Source: Winogradskya consettensis (GTDB taxonomy: Bacteria > Actinomycetota > Actinomycetes > Mycobacteriales > Micromonosporaceae). From it: a stretch of DNA of 64,000 bases. The stretch spans positions 1-64,000 of the forward strand of contig NZ_BOQP01000057.1 in NCBI RefSeq assembly GCF_018332715.1, read 5' to 3'. The notes beneath the pieces are model-generated. The model saw only the letters and a list, made by a program, of their open reading frames with translations, searched no databases and had not been told where the DNA came from. The translations under genes and the position numbers were made by a program. Below are positions 50,449 to 59,337 of this stretch, piece after piece (positions within the stretch are counted from its first letter, which is position 1; each line of letters starts with the position of its first letter).

Positions 50449-50718
50449 TCAGGACGCGTAACGCTCGCGGGACCGTTCCCGGGCCTTGGCCGCCTCGATC
50501 TCGCGATCCTTGGACGGCGCGGTCGTGACCAGCTCGTCGAGCAGCGCAGCCGTGGCAGCCGCGACGGCCTCGACCGCGCGATCGTAGGCCGCCTGGTTGC
50601 GTTGTGAGGGCTTGGCCGCCCCGGCCACCTTCCGGACGTACTGCAACGCGGCGGCATGCACCTCGTCCGGCGTCGCGGGCGGCTCGAAGTTGTGCAGCTG
50701 ACGGATGTTCCGGCACAT
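50449..50718 (-). CDS. DUF2277 protein
   Basis: An 89-residue protein matching DUF2277 end to end: MCRNIRQLHNFEPPATPDEV, AALQYVRKVAGAAKPSQRNQ, LLDELVTTAPSKDREIEAAK. Function unknown to me; small, helical, cytoplasmic, with conserved N-terminal Cys2. It lies downstream of the M4 protease gene beyond a hairpin. Confidence 0.9.
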   Translation of the reverse strand: MCRNIRQLHNFEPPATPDEVHAAALQYVRKVAGAAKPSQRNQAAYDRAVEAVAAATAALLDELVTTAPSKDREIEAAKARERSRERYAS

Positions 50719-50735
50719 GCACCCAGCTTAAACCA

Positions 50736-50773
50736 GCGCGCTGGGATCCTCGGGGGGAGAGATCCCAGCGCGC
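50736..50773 (-). terminator. Hairpin terminator of the M4 protease gene
   Basis: GCGCGCTGGGATC (50736-50748) and GATCCCAGCGCGC (50761-50773) make a perfect 13-bp stem with a 12-base loop, eight bases downstream of the protease stop and 18 bases upstream of the DUF2277 start. Confidence 0.8.
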
Positions 50774-50780
50774 CACGGTT

Positions 50781-53702
50781 TCACTTACAGGTTTTGGCTC
50801 CCGTCGCGTACGCCAGGCCGAAGCCGGACGCCGACGAGTCCATGAAGACCACCTCGCGTCCTACCCCTGCTGACGCGAACATCTGTGCGCCCGGGCTGCA
50901 CGACGCCGGGCCGATGTACTTGCCCTGGAACGTGTACTGCTTGAGTTTCGGGTTGAGCGAGTTGTCCGGGTAGCCACCGGTCGCCATCCACGCCTCGACC
51001 GGCGCCTCCTCGGTGACGGTGAGGACCGTGCCGGACAGCGCGACGGTGTCGGCGCGGATCGCCTGCGGGGAGTTCTCCTCGAACAGCAGGTGCGGGGTGC
51101 GGGTGGCGAAGTCGAAGAGCCGAATGGAGTCGTGGTACGCCCCCTGGCTCCACTGCCCGTCGACGATCGTGCCGTAGTCGCGGTCGGTCATCCAGGCGAC
51201 CGCCGTGGCGGACAGGTCGGGGTAGCTCACCCGCTCGGCGCCGAAGTCGCCGCCGGCGTATGTGGTCTTCCCGGTCGTGACGTCGTGGACCTCGGCGCCC
51301 AGTGACCAGTAGATGCCGTTGGCGTCGGGCTGCTGGAAGATCTCGTAGCGTACGTAGGAGATCTTCCCGTCCTTGACGCTCGGGGCCGTCGCGGGGCCGA
51401 ACCAGTCGGGATGGGCGAGGGTGTGCACGGCCGGCGAGCTGCCGCGCAGGTAGCGCACGACGTCGAGGTAGCTCTGCGCCGGGTCGTACTGGCTCCACGC
51501 GACGAGGTCGCCGTCGAAGCCGAGGCCGTTGATGCGGTACGGGGAGCTGTAGAGCTCCTTGACCCGGCCGCCGCCGATCGGCGCCGACAGGATGCGGTTG
51601 GTCTCGTACGTCGGTGATGCGGGGTCCACGGCGACCGACAACCACACGACCCGCTTGCCGTCGGTGTGCGGGAAGCTGTTGATGCTCCCGTCGTCGGGGG
51701 AGATCCGGTACGGCGTGCCCTTGCCGTTGGTGCGGCCCGCCCAGATCGAGGTCGGCTCGGTGCGGTTCGCGTCGGATCGCGGTACGGCGAACCAGCCGCC
51801 CGCCGTGCTCGCCGTCATGTCGGCGTACATGCCGGTGTTGAGCCGGTCGATCAGGACCTCGGTGCCCTTGCCGTACAGGGTGGCCTTCCACTTCGCGGTG
51901 ATCCCGCGCGAGTCGAACGCCGTCCGCACCACCTTGAGGTCGGCCTTGCCCAGGCGGAACGACGTGGCGGAGGCGAGCACCGCGTCACGCGCGTCGACGA
52001 AGTCGGACATGGGCGTCAGGTAGTCGGTGAGGGCGCGATAGACGATCTTGTCGGCGGTGGTCTTGCCGAGCTTCTGCCGCAGGTCCCAGAGGGCACCGGA
52101 CACGATCGTCGAGTTGAGGTGCACACCGCCGTCGTCCATCGACGGTGTGTCGATGAGGTGCTGGAAGTCCGCTGTGGTGGCACCGTCGTCGAGGTCGCGC
52201 AGGGCGCACGTGGCGGGGGTCAGCGTGCGGCAGAGGTCGCCGCCGATCAGGCTCGCCTGCGGGTCGGACATCGGCGTGCCCGACGCGTCGACGTCGATGG
52301 CGTTACCGAAGTAGTCGGCGATCGCCTCGTTGAGCGCGCCCGATTGTCCCGCGTAGACGAGGCTTGCGGTGTGCTCGACCACGCCGTGCGTCATCTCGTG
52401 GCCCACGACGTCCGGGTCGGCAGCCAGCGGGAGGTACTCGTCGTCGCCGCTGCCGTACACCATGCGGGTGCCGTCCCAGTACGCGTTCACCCACGGGTTG
52501 CCGCCGTACGTGATGCCCACGACCGAGTCGATCGGCATGCCGGCGTCGTCGAGGCTGGTGCGCCCGAGCTTCGCCTTGTACCACTCGTAGACCTTCGTGG
52601 CGTCCCAGGCGGCGTCCACTGCGCCGGCGGCGGTCAGGTCGGCGCCGAGCGTGGTCGACGCGGAGGTGAACGGCGCCAGGCCCTCCGGCCACGCGCCGCC
52701 CATCAGGTCGTAGTAGTCGCGGCCGCGGGCGTCCCAGGTGGTGATCGGCACCGTCGTGCCGTCCGGCTGCTGGTGGGTCCGGTCCTGCAGCAGGTACGAG
52801 CCGGCGTCGGACCGGACGAGCGGGAGCGCCACGGTGGCGCCGTGCAGGGTGGTGGCCTGGCCGACGACCGGCGCCGTCCCGGTGCCCGCGGCTTTCGACT
52901 GCGTGCCGGCCGGTGCCGTGGTGACGCCGTCGGCGGCCAGGGCGGCGGCCTGCTGGCCGGTGACGAAGGACTTGATCCGGCTGACGCTGAGCAGCGGCAT
53001 CCCGTTCGCCGCGCCCACGTACACGTCGCGGAGCACGGGCTGACCCGTGACGACGTCCGCGCCCTTGACGAGCACGCGCCGCGCGAGCAGGCCGGTGCCG
53101 GTCGGCATGACCAGAAGGCCCTGGTCGGTGCCGGTGAGGTCCGGGGCGGCCGTGGTGCCGGGCCGCGGGATCGAGGCCACGACGGCCGAGCCGGGGTGCA
53201 GGCTCTTGCGCACCTCCTCGACCGCCCGGGACACCGCCAGCGCTGCGGGGATCGGGGTGACGGTCGTGTCGACGTCCAGCTTCGTGAAGTAGGTGCCCGA
53301 GGTGCCGGTCACCGTACGCCTGCCGGCCGTCTTCTCCGTACGCACGACGTACTGGGCGCCGAACACGGGCAGGCCCTTGTACCTCTGGTCCAGCCGGACC
53401 GTCTCCCGTTCGCCCTGCGTCTCGACGCTCGCGGTGGTGAGCGTGCCGGCCGGATCGCCGATCCTGTAGCGGTCCTTGTGGCTCGCGAGGTGAGCCTTCG
53501 CGGCCTTGTCCGGTGCGACCGTGGCGTCGACCGGGTCGGTCACATCGTCCACCAGGGCAGGGGTGTCCGTCGCGGGCGCGGCAGTGACCGGTGCCGGGTC
53601 GGCCGGCGCCGGGGACGCCGCGTTCGCGGCGTGCGCGGTGGTTCCCAGGATGGCAGCCGCCGCCAGCACGGCGATCGTGGGTAGTGCCTTGGCTCTACGC
53701 AA
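50781..53702 (-). CDS. Secreted M4-family (thermolysin-like) zinc metalloprotease
   Basis: A 973-residue secreted protease. After a signal peptide (IAVLAAAAILGTTAHAANA) comes a propeptide with FTP/PepSY-like elements (about 60-280), then the M4 catalytic domain: zinc motif HEMTH (His435, Glu436, His439), third ligand Glu459 in GALNEAIADYFGN, and an active-site His in DDGGVHLNSTIVSGALWDL. The last 350 residues form a repeated-strand domain (SVAVDPASPTYETNRILSAP; VAWSQYDPAQSYLDVVRYLR) that may be a beta-propeller, unusual length for M4 enzymes. TTG 53702 is the likely start, six bases after AGGAG. Divergent from a LuxR-type regulator. Confidence 0.93.
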   Translation of the reverse strand: MRRAKALPTIAVLAAAAILGTTAHAANAASPAPADPAPVTAAPATDTPALVDDVTDPVDATVAPDKAAKAHLASHKDRYRIGDPAGTLTTASVETQGERETVRLDQRYKGLPVFGAQYVVRTEKTAGRRTVTGTSGTYFTKLDVDTTVTPIPAALAVSRAVEEVRKSLHPGSAVVASIPRPGTTAAPDLTGTDQGLLVMPTGTGLLARRVLVKGADVVTGQPVLRDVYVGAANGMPLLSVSRIKSFVTGQQAAALAADGVTTAPAGTQSKAAGTGTAPVVGQATTLHGATVALPLVRSDAGSYLLQDRTHQQPDGTTVPITTWDARGRDYYDLMGGAWPEGLAPFTSASTTLGADLTAAGAVDAAWDATKVYEWYKAKLGRTSLDDAGMPIDSVVGITYGGNPWVNAYWDGTRMVYGSGDDEYLPLAADPDVVGHEMTHGVVEHTASLVYAGQSGALNEAIADYFGNAIDVDASGTPMSDPQASLIGGDLCRTLTPATCALRDLDDGATTADFQHLIDTPSMDDGGVHLNSTIVSGALWDLRQKLGKTTADKIVYRALTDYLTPMSDFVDARDAVLASATSFRLGKADLKVVRTAFDSRGITAKWKATLYGKGTEVLIDRLNTGMYADMTASTAGGWFAVPRSDANRTEPTSIWAGRTNGKGTPYRISPDDGSINSFPHTDGKRVVWLSVAVDPASPTYETNRILSAPIGGGRVKELYSSPYRINGLGFDGDLVAWSQYDPAQSYLDVVRYLRGSSPAVHTLAHPDWFGPATAPSVKDGKISYVRYEIFQQPDANGIYWSLGAEVHDVTTGKTTYAGGDFGAERVSYPDLSATAVAWMTDRDYGTIVDGQWSQGAYHDSIRLFDFATRTPHLLFEENSPQAIRADTVALSGTVLTVTEEAPVEAWMATGGYPDNSLNPKLKQYTFQGKYIGPASCSPGAQMFASAGVGREVVFMDSSASGFGLAYATGAKTCK

Positions 53703-53836
53703 TTCGTGCTCCTGCAAGGTGGGGAACAGCTCGGTTCGCCTACCTCACCCCGGTGCCGGATTGCGCCACAAGAAGGACCTTGCGCATTTGCGCACATGAG
53801 CAGGTGCGCCGCCGGGTCCATGCCGGACGGCCTTAC

Positions 53837-53849
53837 AGATTTGTAATCT
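53837..53849. promoter_or_regulatory. Possible operator in the protease/regulator divergent region
   Basis: AGATT-TGT-AATCT is a perfect short dyad in the 205-bp region between the M4 protease and the LuxR-type gene. Nearby TTGCGCATTTGCGCA (53788-53802) is a second repeat-rich candidate. Neither is proven. Confidence 0.35.
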
Positions 53850-53907
53850 CCGATTCATCGCAGCGAGAGCGCACCCGGGCATGCTCGGATCTCAGGGGCT
53901 CAGAAAC

Positions 53908-54936
53908 ATGGATGTGACGGACGTACCGTGGTCGGCAACCGGTCTTGATCCGCTGGCCGGCCGCGTCCTGGAATACCTGGTGGCGGTGCGATCGGCGGAC
54001 CGCGACGAGGCGGCGTCAGCTGTCGGGGTGTCACCGTCCGAGGCGGAGCGGGCGCTGCGGCACCTCGCGGACGCGGCACTGGCGACACAGACCGGCGGTG
54101 CGGCACCACGATGGACGGCCGCGCCGCCGAGACCGTCGCTCGGCGCCCTGCTGGCCCGGCGGCGCGCAGAGCTGGCCCGCGTCGAGGACCTCGTGGAGCG
54201 GCTCTCCGAGACACACGAAGCGGTGTCCGGGCCCCGCGCCACGGACGTGGTGGAGGTGCTGAGGAGCGGGGACGAGGTGCCCGCCCGCTATCGCCAGCTG
54301 CTGATGGGAAGCTCGTCCGAAGTGCTGCATCTGGCGAAACCGCCGTATGTGACAGGTGCGTCGGCGTCCACCGGGGCGGTGGGGGTGACGCCCGGCGTGC
54401 AGATGCGATCGGTGTACGAGACGGACGGTTTCACCGACTCGGTGTCCCTCATGACGGCTCTGCGCGGGACGGGCGAGGGCGGGAAACTGCGGATGACCTC
54501 GCAGATCCCGGTGAAACTGGTGATCTTCGACCGGGCGGCCGCGCTGCTGCCGATCTGGGCGGACCGCCCGTCGTCGGGTTCGCTGGTGGTTCACTCGCCC
54601 GCACTGGTGATGGCACTCGTGGCCCTGTTCGAGAGCGTGTGGGAGCGCGCCGAACCGGTGTCACTGACGAGACGGCACGACCTGCCGGACGGGGACCGCG
54701 GGCTCCCGGCCTCGGGACGGGACCTGCGAACCCGGGAGATCCTGCGCATGATGGCGGTCGGCATGAAGGACGAGACGATCGCCCGGATCCTCAACGTGAG
54801 CCGCCGCACCCTCCAGCAGCACATCAGCGACGCGGGTGCGGTGCTCGGCGCCCGTACGCGCTTCCAGATCGCCCTGCTGGCGGCGAAGCAGGGCTGGCTG
54901 AGCGACCGGAGCGACGGCGCGGATCACCCGAGCTGA
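53908..54936 (+). CDS. TrmB-like/LuxR-type transcriptional regulator
   Basis: A 342-residue regulator. The N-terminus is a TrmB/sugar-type winged helix (about 10-60: LAGRVLEYLVAVRSADRDEA, GVSPSEAERALRHLADA) followed by a coiled helix (ARRRAELARVEDLVERLSET). The middle domain resembles a PLD-like TrmB effector domain (VPARYRQLLMGSSSEVLHLA; VKLVIFDRAAALLPIW). The C-terminus (about 270-335) is a LuxR-type helix-turn-helix (ILRMMAVGMKDETIARILNV, SRRTLQQHISDAGAVLGART). ATG 53908 is preferred over 53881. The divergent protease gene is the obvious target, which is inferred from arrangement. Confidence 0.85.
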   Translation: MDVTDVPWSATGLDPLAGRVLEYLVAVRSADRDEAASAVGVSPSEAERALRHLADAALATQTGGAAPRWTAAPPRPSLGALLARRRAELARVEDLVERLSETHEAVSGPRATDVVEVLRSGDEVPARYRQLLMGSSSEVLHLAKPPYVTGASASTGAVGVTPGVQMRSVYETDGFTDSVSLMTALRGTGEGGKLRMTSQIPVKLVIFDRAAALLPIWADRPSSGSLVVHSPALVMALVALFESVWERAEPVSLTRRHDLPDGDRGLPASGRDLRTREILRMMAVGMKDETIARILNVSRRTLQQHISDAGAVLGARTRFQIALLAAKQGWLSDRSDGADHPS

Positions 54937-54945
54937 GAAATCCGT

Positions 54946-55953
54946 TCAGGTCGAACCGCGGGTGATGAGCGCGGTGGGCAGCGTGGTGGGTTCGGCGGGT
55001 GCCGGCGATCCGAGCAGCATGGCGACGATGGCTTCGGCTGCGGCCGTACCTATGCCGGTCTTGTCCTGAGCGACAGTGGTCAGTCCTGGCGGGACCAGGG
55101 CCGCCACCTCGATGTCGTCGAAGCCGATGATCGCGATGTCGGCGGGTATGCGCAGCCCGGCCTCGTGGATGGCCCGCATGGCGCCGACCGCCATCTCGTC
55201 GCCGGCGGCGAACACCGCGGTCGGGGAGCGGGGCAGCAGCCGTTTCATGGCGGCGTAGCCACTGTCGAGATACCAGTCGCCGGACGCGATGTCGGCGTCG
55301 GCGAGGGTCCGGCCCGCCTCGGTGAGGGCGGCGCGGAAACCGGCGAGTCGTTCGGCGGCCGGCCAGGTGTCCGGGGGGCCGGTGATGGTGGCGATGCGGT
55401 GGTGACCGCGATCGATCAGGTGCTGCGCGGCGAGCCGGCCGCCGCCGGCGTTGTCGGACGTGATCGAGGTGCACGTCGGGCCGGTGAACCGCAGATCCAG
55501 GGCGACGCAGGGCACCTCGGCGTCGACCAGGGCCAGCACGGCCGGATCGCGGCTGCCGTTGTCGATGATGACCACGCCGTCGACGCTGTGGCGCTGGACC
55601 GCACGCAGGAAACGCTGCCGGCTGTCGGGCCCGGCGCTCCGGTCGGGGGCGAGCATGAGCAGGTGCAGTCCCTGGGCGCTCAGCGCGCTCTTCAACGCGA
55701 CGAGGATGTCCTGCAGGAACGGGTGCCGCCAGCCGGGGCGGCGGTGGTCGGTGTCCCACACGAGTCCCACCATGTTGGACTTCTTGGTGGCGAGGGTGCG
55801 GGCTGACTCGTTCGGCAGATAGCCGACCTCGGCGGCCATGTCGAGGACGTGCCGGCGGGTGCCGGGGCTGACGATCTCCGGGGTGTTGAAGACGCGGGAC
55901 ACCGTGGCGACGGAGACACCGCACCGACGTGCCAGTTCTTTGATGCTGGACAT
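54946..55953 (-). CDS. LacI-family repressor of the sugar operon
   Basis: A 335-residue LacI protein: DNA-binding helix-turn-helix at 3-25 (IKELARRCGVSVATVSRVFN), hinge helix (NESARTLATKKSNMVGLV), then the periplasmic-binding-like sugar domain (VDGVVIIDNGSRDPA, SITSDNAGGGRLAAQHLIDR, FAAGDEMAVGAMRAIHEAGL, GFDDIEVAALVPPGLTTV). ATG 55953 is preferred, with GGGAGC upstream; the frame opens at 55986. One copy of its probable operator lies just upstream, and a double copy precedes the importer operon. Confidence 0.93.
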   Translation of the reverse strand: MSSIKELARRCGVSVATVSRVFNTPEIVSPGTRRHVLDMAAEVGYLPNESARTLATKKSNMVGLVWDTDHRRPGWRHPFLQDILVALKSALSAQGLHLLMLAPDRSAGPDSRQRFLRAVQRHSVDGVVIIDNGSRDPAVLALVDAEVPCVALDLRFTGPTCTSITSDNAGGGRLAAQHLIDRGHHRIATITGPPDTWPAAERLAGFRAALTEAGRTLADADIASGDWYLDSGYAAMKRLLPRSPTAVFAAGDEMAVGAMRAIHEAGLRIPADIAIIGFDDIEVAALVPPGLTTVAQDKTGIGTAAAEAIVAMLLGSPAPAEPTTLPTALITRGST

Positions 55954-55967
55954 GACTCGAAGCTCCC

Positions 55968-55983
55968 ATGTAACCGGTTTCAT
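55968..55983. promoter_or_regulatory. LacI operator at its own promoter
   Basis: ATGTAACCGGTTTCAT contains the AACCGGTT core and is identical to one arm of the 30-bp palindrome at 56140-56169. It lies 15 bp upstream of the lacI-type start codon, which fits autorepression. Confidence 0.7.
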
Positions 55984-56139
55984 CACCGTATCAAGCAGAT
56001 ATCACACCGGTCAATGTGTTGATCTCGCGTTATTCGTTCGTCACTTGACAGAAGACGCATTGATGGGGTCAAACTCTTGGCGTCACGGGATGCACCTCAA
56101 TCCTTTTTGATCGACCTCGAAACAATCATGCTCGGCACA

Positions 56140-56169
56140 ATGTAACCGGTTTCATGAAACCGGTTACAT
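56140..56169. promoter_or_regulatory. Double LacI operator of the sugar operon
   Basis: A perfect 30-bp palindrome: ATGTAACCGGTTTCA followed by TGAAACCGGTTACAT. Each half contains AACCGGTT, itself self-complementary, so two LacI-type sites lie in mirror orientation 15 bp apart. It ends 22 bp before the binding-protein start. A TTGACA at 56045-56050 is the best -35 candidate; no clear -10 is seen. Confidence 0.85.
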
Positions 56170-56191
56170 CGCCATGGAAAGGAGATCGCCC

Positions 56192-57448
56192 ATGCGCTTC
56201 TCACGTGCCCTGGCCACGGCTGCAGCGGCAACCCTGCTGCTGACCGCCTGCGGATCAGGCGGCGGTGAGAGCGGCGACGGCGCAACCGTCACGCTCAACG
56301 TCAGCCTGTTCGGCAACTTCGGCTACCAGGAGCTCTACAAGCAGTACGAATCGGCGCACCCCAACATCAAGATCAAGGAACACACGGCTGCCTACAACGA
56401 CCACCACCGCGACCTCGCCACCCACCTCGCCACCGGGTCCGGCGCCGGCGACATCGAAGGCGTCGACATGGGCTTCATCGCCCAGATGCGCGAGGTCGGC
56501 CAGCAGTTCACCGATCTCGGCACCGACCGGCAATCCGAGTACCTGCCCTGGAAATGGCAGGCGTCGCTGACCAAGGACGGCAAACAGATCGGCTACGGCA
56601 CCGACGTCGGCGGCCTGGCCATCTGCTACCGCCGCGACCTGTTCCAGCAGGCCGGCCTGCCCGCCGACCGCGACGCTGTCTCCGCCGCGTGGGCCGGCGG
56701 CTGGGACAAGTACCTCGAGCTCGGCAAGCAGTACACCGCGAAAGCACCGAAGGGAACCGCGTTCTTCGACGGCGGGGGAGCGCTGTACAACGCCGTCATC
56801 GGCCAGGCACCCGAGGGCTTCTACAGCAGCGACAACACCATCGTCGTCGCCACCAACCCCGAGGTCCGCAAGGCCTGGGACCTCGTCGTCCAGGCGATCC
56901 AGAGCAACCTGTCGGCGAAACTGATCGAAAGCTCGCCGGAATGGAACAATGGCTTCGCCAAGGGCCAGTTCGCCACGATTGCCTGCCCCGCCTGGATGAT
57001 GGCCAAAATCAAGGATCAGGCCAAGAGTTTCGCCGGGAAATGGGACGTCGCCGCGGTTCCCGGGGGCGGCGGTAACTGGGGTGGCTCGTACCTGACCGTT
57101 CCCAAACAGGGAAAGCACGTCGCCGAGGCCAAGGAACTGGCCGCGTGGCTCACCGCCCCGGAACAGCAGGCCAGGAACTTTACCTCACAGGGCCTGCTGC
57201 CCTCGATCCCCGCGCTCTACGACAAGCCCGAGATCGCCGGCTACAAGGACCCGTTCTTCAACGACGCACCCGTCGGCAAGCTCTTCACCACCGCTGCCAA
57301 GGAATTGAAACCGCAGTACCAGGGCCCGCGCACCGGTGACATCCAGACCACCATCCGCGACGGCCTGGTCCGCATCGAACAGGGCAAACAGACCTCCGAC
57401 CAGTCCTGGCAGCAGACCGTCAGCGACGTCGAACGCCTCGCCAAATAG
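56192..57448 (+). CDS. Sugar ABC transporter substrate-binding lipoprotein
   Basis: A 418-residue solute-binding lipoprotein: signal sequence with lipobox LLTAC (Cys20) and Gly/Ser linker, then the family 1 binding fold (TVTLNVSLFGNFGYQELYKQ, ATHLATGSGAGDIEGVDMGF, IGYGTDVGGLAICYRRDLFQ, KGQFATIACPAWMMAKIKDQ). It resembles CebE-type cellobiose/oligosaccharide-binding proteins. AGGAG lies seven bases before the ATG. First gene of the importer-glucosidase operon; a multiple-sugar ATPase (MsiK-type) must be supplied in trans. Confidence 0.94.
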   Translation: MRFSRALATAAAATLLLTACGSGGGESGDGATVTLNVSLFGNFGYQELYKQYESAHPNIKIKEHTAAYNDHHRDLATHLATGSGAGDIEGVDMGFIAQMREVGQQFTDLGTDRQSEYLPWKWQASLTKDGKQIGYGTDVGGLAICYRRDLFQQAGLPADRDAVSAAWAGGWDKYLELGKQYTAKAPKGTAFFDGGGALYNAVIGQAPEGFYSSDNTIVVATNPEVRKAWDLVVQAIQSNLSAKLIESSPEWNNGFAKGQFATIACPAWMMAKIKDQAKSFAGKWDVAAVPGGGGNWGGSYLTVPKQGKHVAEAKELAAWLTAPEQQARNFTSQGLLPSIPALYDKPEIAGYKDPFFNDAPVGKLFTTAAKELKPQYQGPRTGDIQTTIRDGLVRIEQGKQTSDQSWQQTVSDVERLAK

Positions 57449-57522
57449 CCGACCACGCACGGCCGGCGGGCACCGCGAGCGCGCACCGCACCGCCGGCCA
57501 CCGCGGCGACGAAGGACCACCC

Positions 57523-58437
57523 ATGGCCATGCCACACCTCAGCGCCCGGCTCGACACCAAGGGCTCGCCCTACCTCTACGTACTCCCGTTCTTCCTGCTG
57601 TTCGGCGCGTTCGGACTGTTCCCGCTCATCTACACCGGCTACGTCTCGTTCAACGACTGGAACCTGCTCGACGCCGGGGAGCACCGGTGGGTGGGCCTCG
57701 CCAACTACAGCGAGCTGTTCCACGACGCGTACTTCTGGAACGCCCTCGGCAACACCCTCAGCATCTGGGTGCTGTCCACCGTGCCGCAACTGCTCGCCGC
57801 CCTCTGGATCGCCCACCTGCTCAACCACCGCCTACGGGCACGAACCGGCCTGCGCATGGGCGTCCTGCTCCCCAACATCACCTCCATCGTGGCGGTGACC
57901 ATCGTCTTCACCCAGATGTTCGGCCGCGACTTCGGCATGGTCAACTGGCTGATCGGCCTCACCGGGATCGGGCCGATCGACTGGCAGGCCAGCACCTGGA
58001 GCTCGCATCTCGCCATCTCCACCATCGTCATGTGGCGCTGGACCGGCTACAACGCGCTGATCTACCTCGCCTCGATGCAAGCCATTCCCCATGACCTGTA
58101 CGAAGCGGCCGAGCTCGACGGCGCCTCGTCGTTCCAGCAGTTCCGCCGGATAACCGTGCCCATGCTGCGGCCCACCATCATCTTCACCACCGTCATCTCC
58201 ACCATCGGCGGCCTGCAGATCATGGCGGAACCCCTGCTGTTCGCCGGCACGTCCACACCCACGGGCGGCTCCGACCGGCAGTTCCAGACCATCGCCCTTT
58301 TCATGTACGAGCAGGGGTTCCGCGAATTCCGGTTCGGTTACGCCTCCGCGATCGCCTGGACCCTCTGCCTGATCATCGCCGTCTTCGCGATCGTCAACTT
58401 CCTGCTCACCCGGCGCATCGCCAATGACGAGAAATGA
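57523..58437 (+). CDS. Sugar ABC transporter permease (MalF/CebF type)
   Basis: A 304-residue permease with six membrane helices (LYVLPFFLLFGAFGLFPLIY, ALGNTLSIWVLSTVPQLLAA, GVLLPNITSIVAVTIVFTQM, and later segments) and the cytoplasmic EAA loop YEAAELDGASSFQQFRRITV, where the shared ATPase docks. It pairs with the next permease, seven bases downstream. Confidence 0.95.
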   Translation: MAMPHLSARLDTKGSPYLYVLPFFLLFGAFGLFPLIYTGYVSFNDWNLLDAGEHRWVGLANYSELFHDAYFWNALGNTLSIWVLSTVPQLLAALWIAHLLNHRLRARTGLRMGVLLPNITSIVAVTIVFTQMFGRDFGMVNWLIGLTGIGPIDWQASTWSSHLAISTIVMWRWTGYNALIYLASMQAIPHDLYEAAELDGASSFQQFRRITVPMLRPTIIFTTVISTIGGLQIMAEPLLFAGTSTPTGGSDRQFQTIALFMYEQGFREFRFGYASAIAWTLCLIIAVFAIVNFLLTRRIANDEK

Positions 58438-58443
58438 GCCGTC

Positions 58444-59337
58444 ATGACCATTCTCGCCACACCACCGACGGCCCCCGCTGAAACCGAAGAACCACGCCCG
58501 GCCCGCCGTCGCAGCTTCGGCTACCCCCGCAGGGCCTCGATCTGGACGTACGCCGCCCTGCTCGCGATCGTCGCCGGCTCGGTCTTCCCGCTCTACTGGT
58601 CGTTCGTCGTGTCCTCCCAGACCAGCGAAGCCGTCGCGCAGGTCCCGCCCGTCCTGATCCCCGGCGGCCACCTGTTCGACAACATCGCCCGCGTCTTCGA
58701 CTCCACCGACTTCGGTCGCGCCCTGCTCAACTCGTTCCTCGTCAGCGGCTCGATCACCATCTCCGTGGTGTTCTTCTCGACCCTCGCAGGCTTCGCCTTC
58801 GCCAAACTGCGCTTCCGCGGCCGCAAGGTCCTGCTGGTCCTCGCCATCGCCACCTCGATGGTCCCCCAGCAACTCGGCATCATCCCGCTCTACCTGCTCA
58901 TGGCGAAGATCGGCTGGACCGACCACCTCGCCGCCGTCATCGTCCCCGGCCTGGTCACCGCGTTCGGCGTCTTCTTCATGACCCAGTTCCTCGGCCGCGC
59001 CGTCCCCGACGAACTCCTCGAAGCCGGCCGCATCGACGGCTGCACCACCTTCGGCCTCTACTGGCACGTCGTCCTGCCCATCGCCCGCCCCGCCGCCGCG
59101 GTCCTCGCCCTGTTCACCTTCATGCAGGCCTGGAACGACTTCTTCTGGCCGCTGGTCGTCCTGCAGAACAACGCCACGGTCCAGGTCGCCCTATCATCGT
59201 TGGCCAGCGGCTACACCACCGACTACACCCTCACCCTGACCGGCACCCTGCTCTCGACGCTCCCGATCCTCGTGATCTTCATCGTCCTCGGCAGGCAGAT
59301 CGTCGGCGGCATCATGCAAGGAGCAATCAAGGGATGA
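58444..59337 (+). CDS. Sugar ABC transporter permease (MalG/CebG type)
   Basis: A 297-residue permease with six helices (TYAALLAIVAGSVFPLYWSF, SFLVSGSITISVVFFSTLAG, VLLVLAIATSMVPQQLGIIP) and the EAA loop LLEAGRIDGCTTFGLYWHVV followed by LPIARPAAAV. Its stop overlaps the beta-glucosidase start by four bases (ATGA), so import and hydrolysis genes are translationally coupled. Confidence 0.95.
   Translation: MTILATPPTAPAETEEPRPARRRSFGYPRRASIWTYAALLAIVAGSVFPLYWSFVVSSQTSEAVAQVPPVLIPGGHLFDNIARVFDSTDFGRALLNSFLVSGSITISVVFFSTLAGFAFAKLRFRGRKVLLVLAIATSMVPQQLGIIPLYLLMAKIGWTDHLAAVIVPGLVTAFGVFFMTQFLGRAVPDELLEAGRIDGCTTFGLYWHVVLPIARPAAAVLALFTFMQAWNDFFWPLVVLQNNATVQVALSSLASGYTTDYTLTLTGTLLSTLPILVIFIVLGRQIVGGIMQGAIKG

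Noticed and set aside
51666-53684. 672-codon frame antisense to the M4 protease
   Set aside because: No recognisable motif; the opposite strand has the HEMTH catalytic domain.
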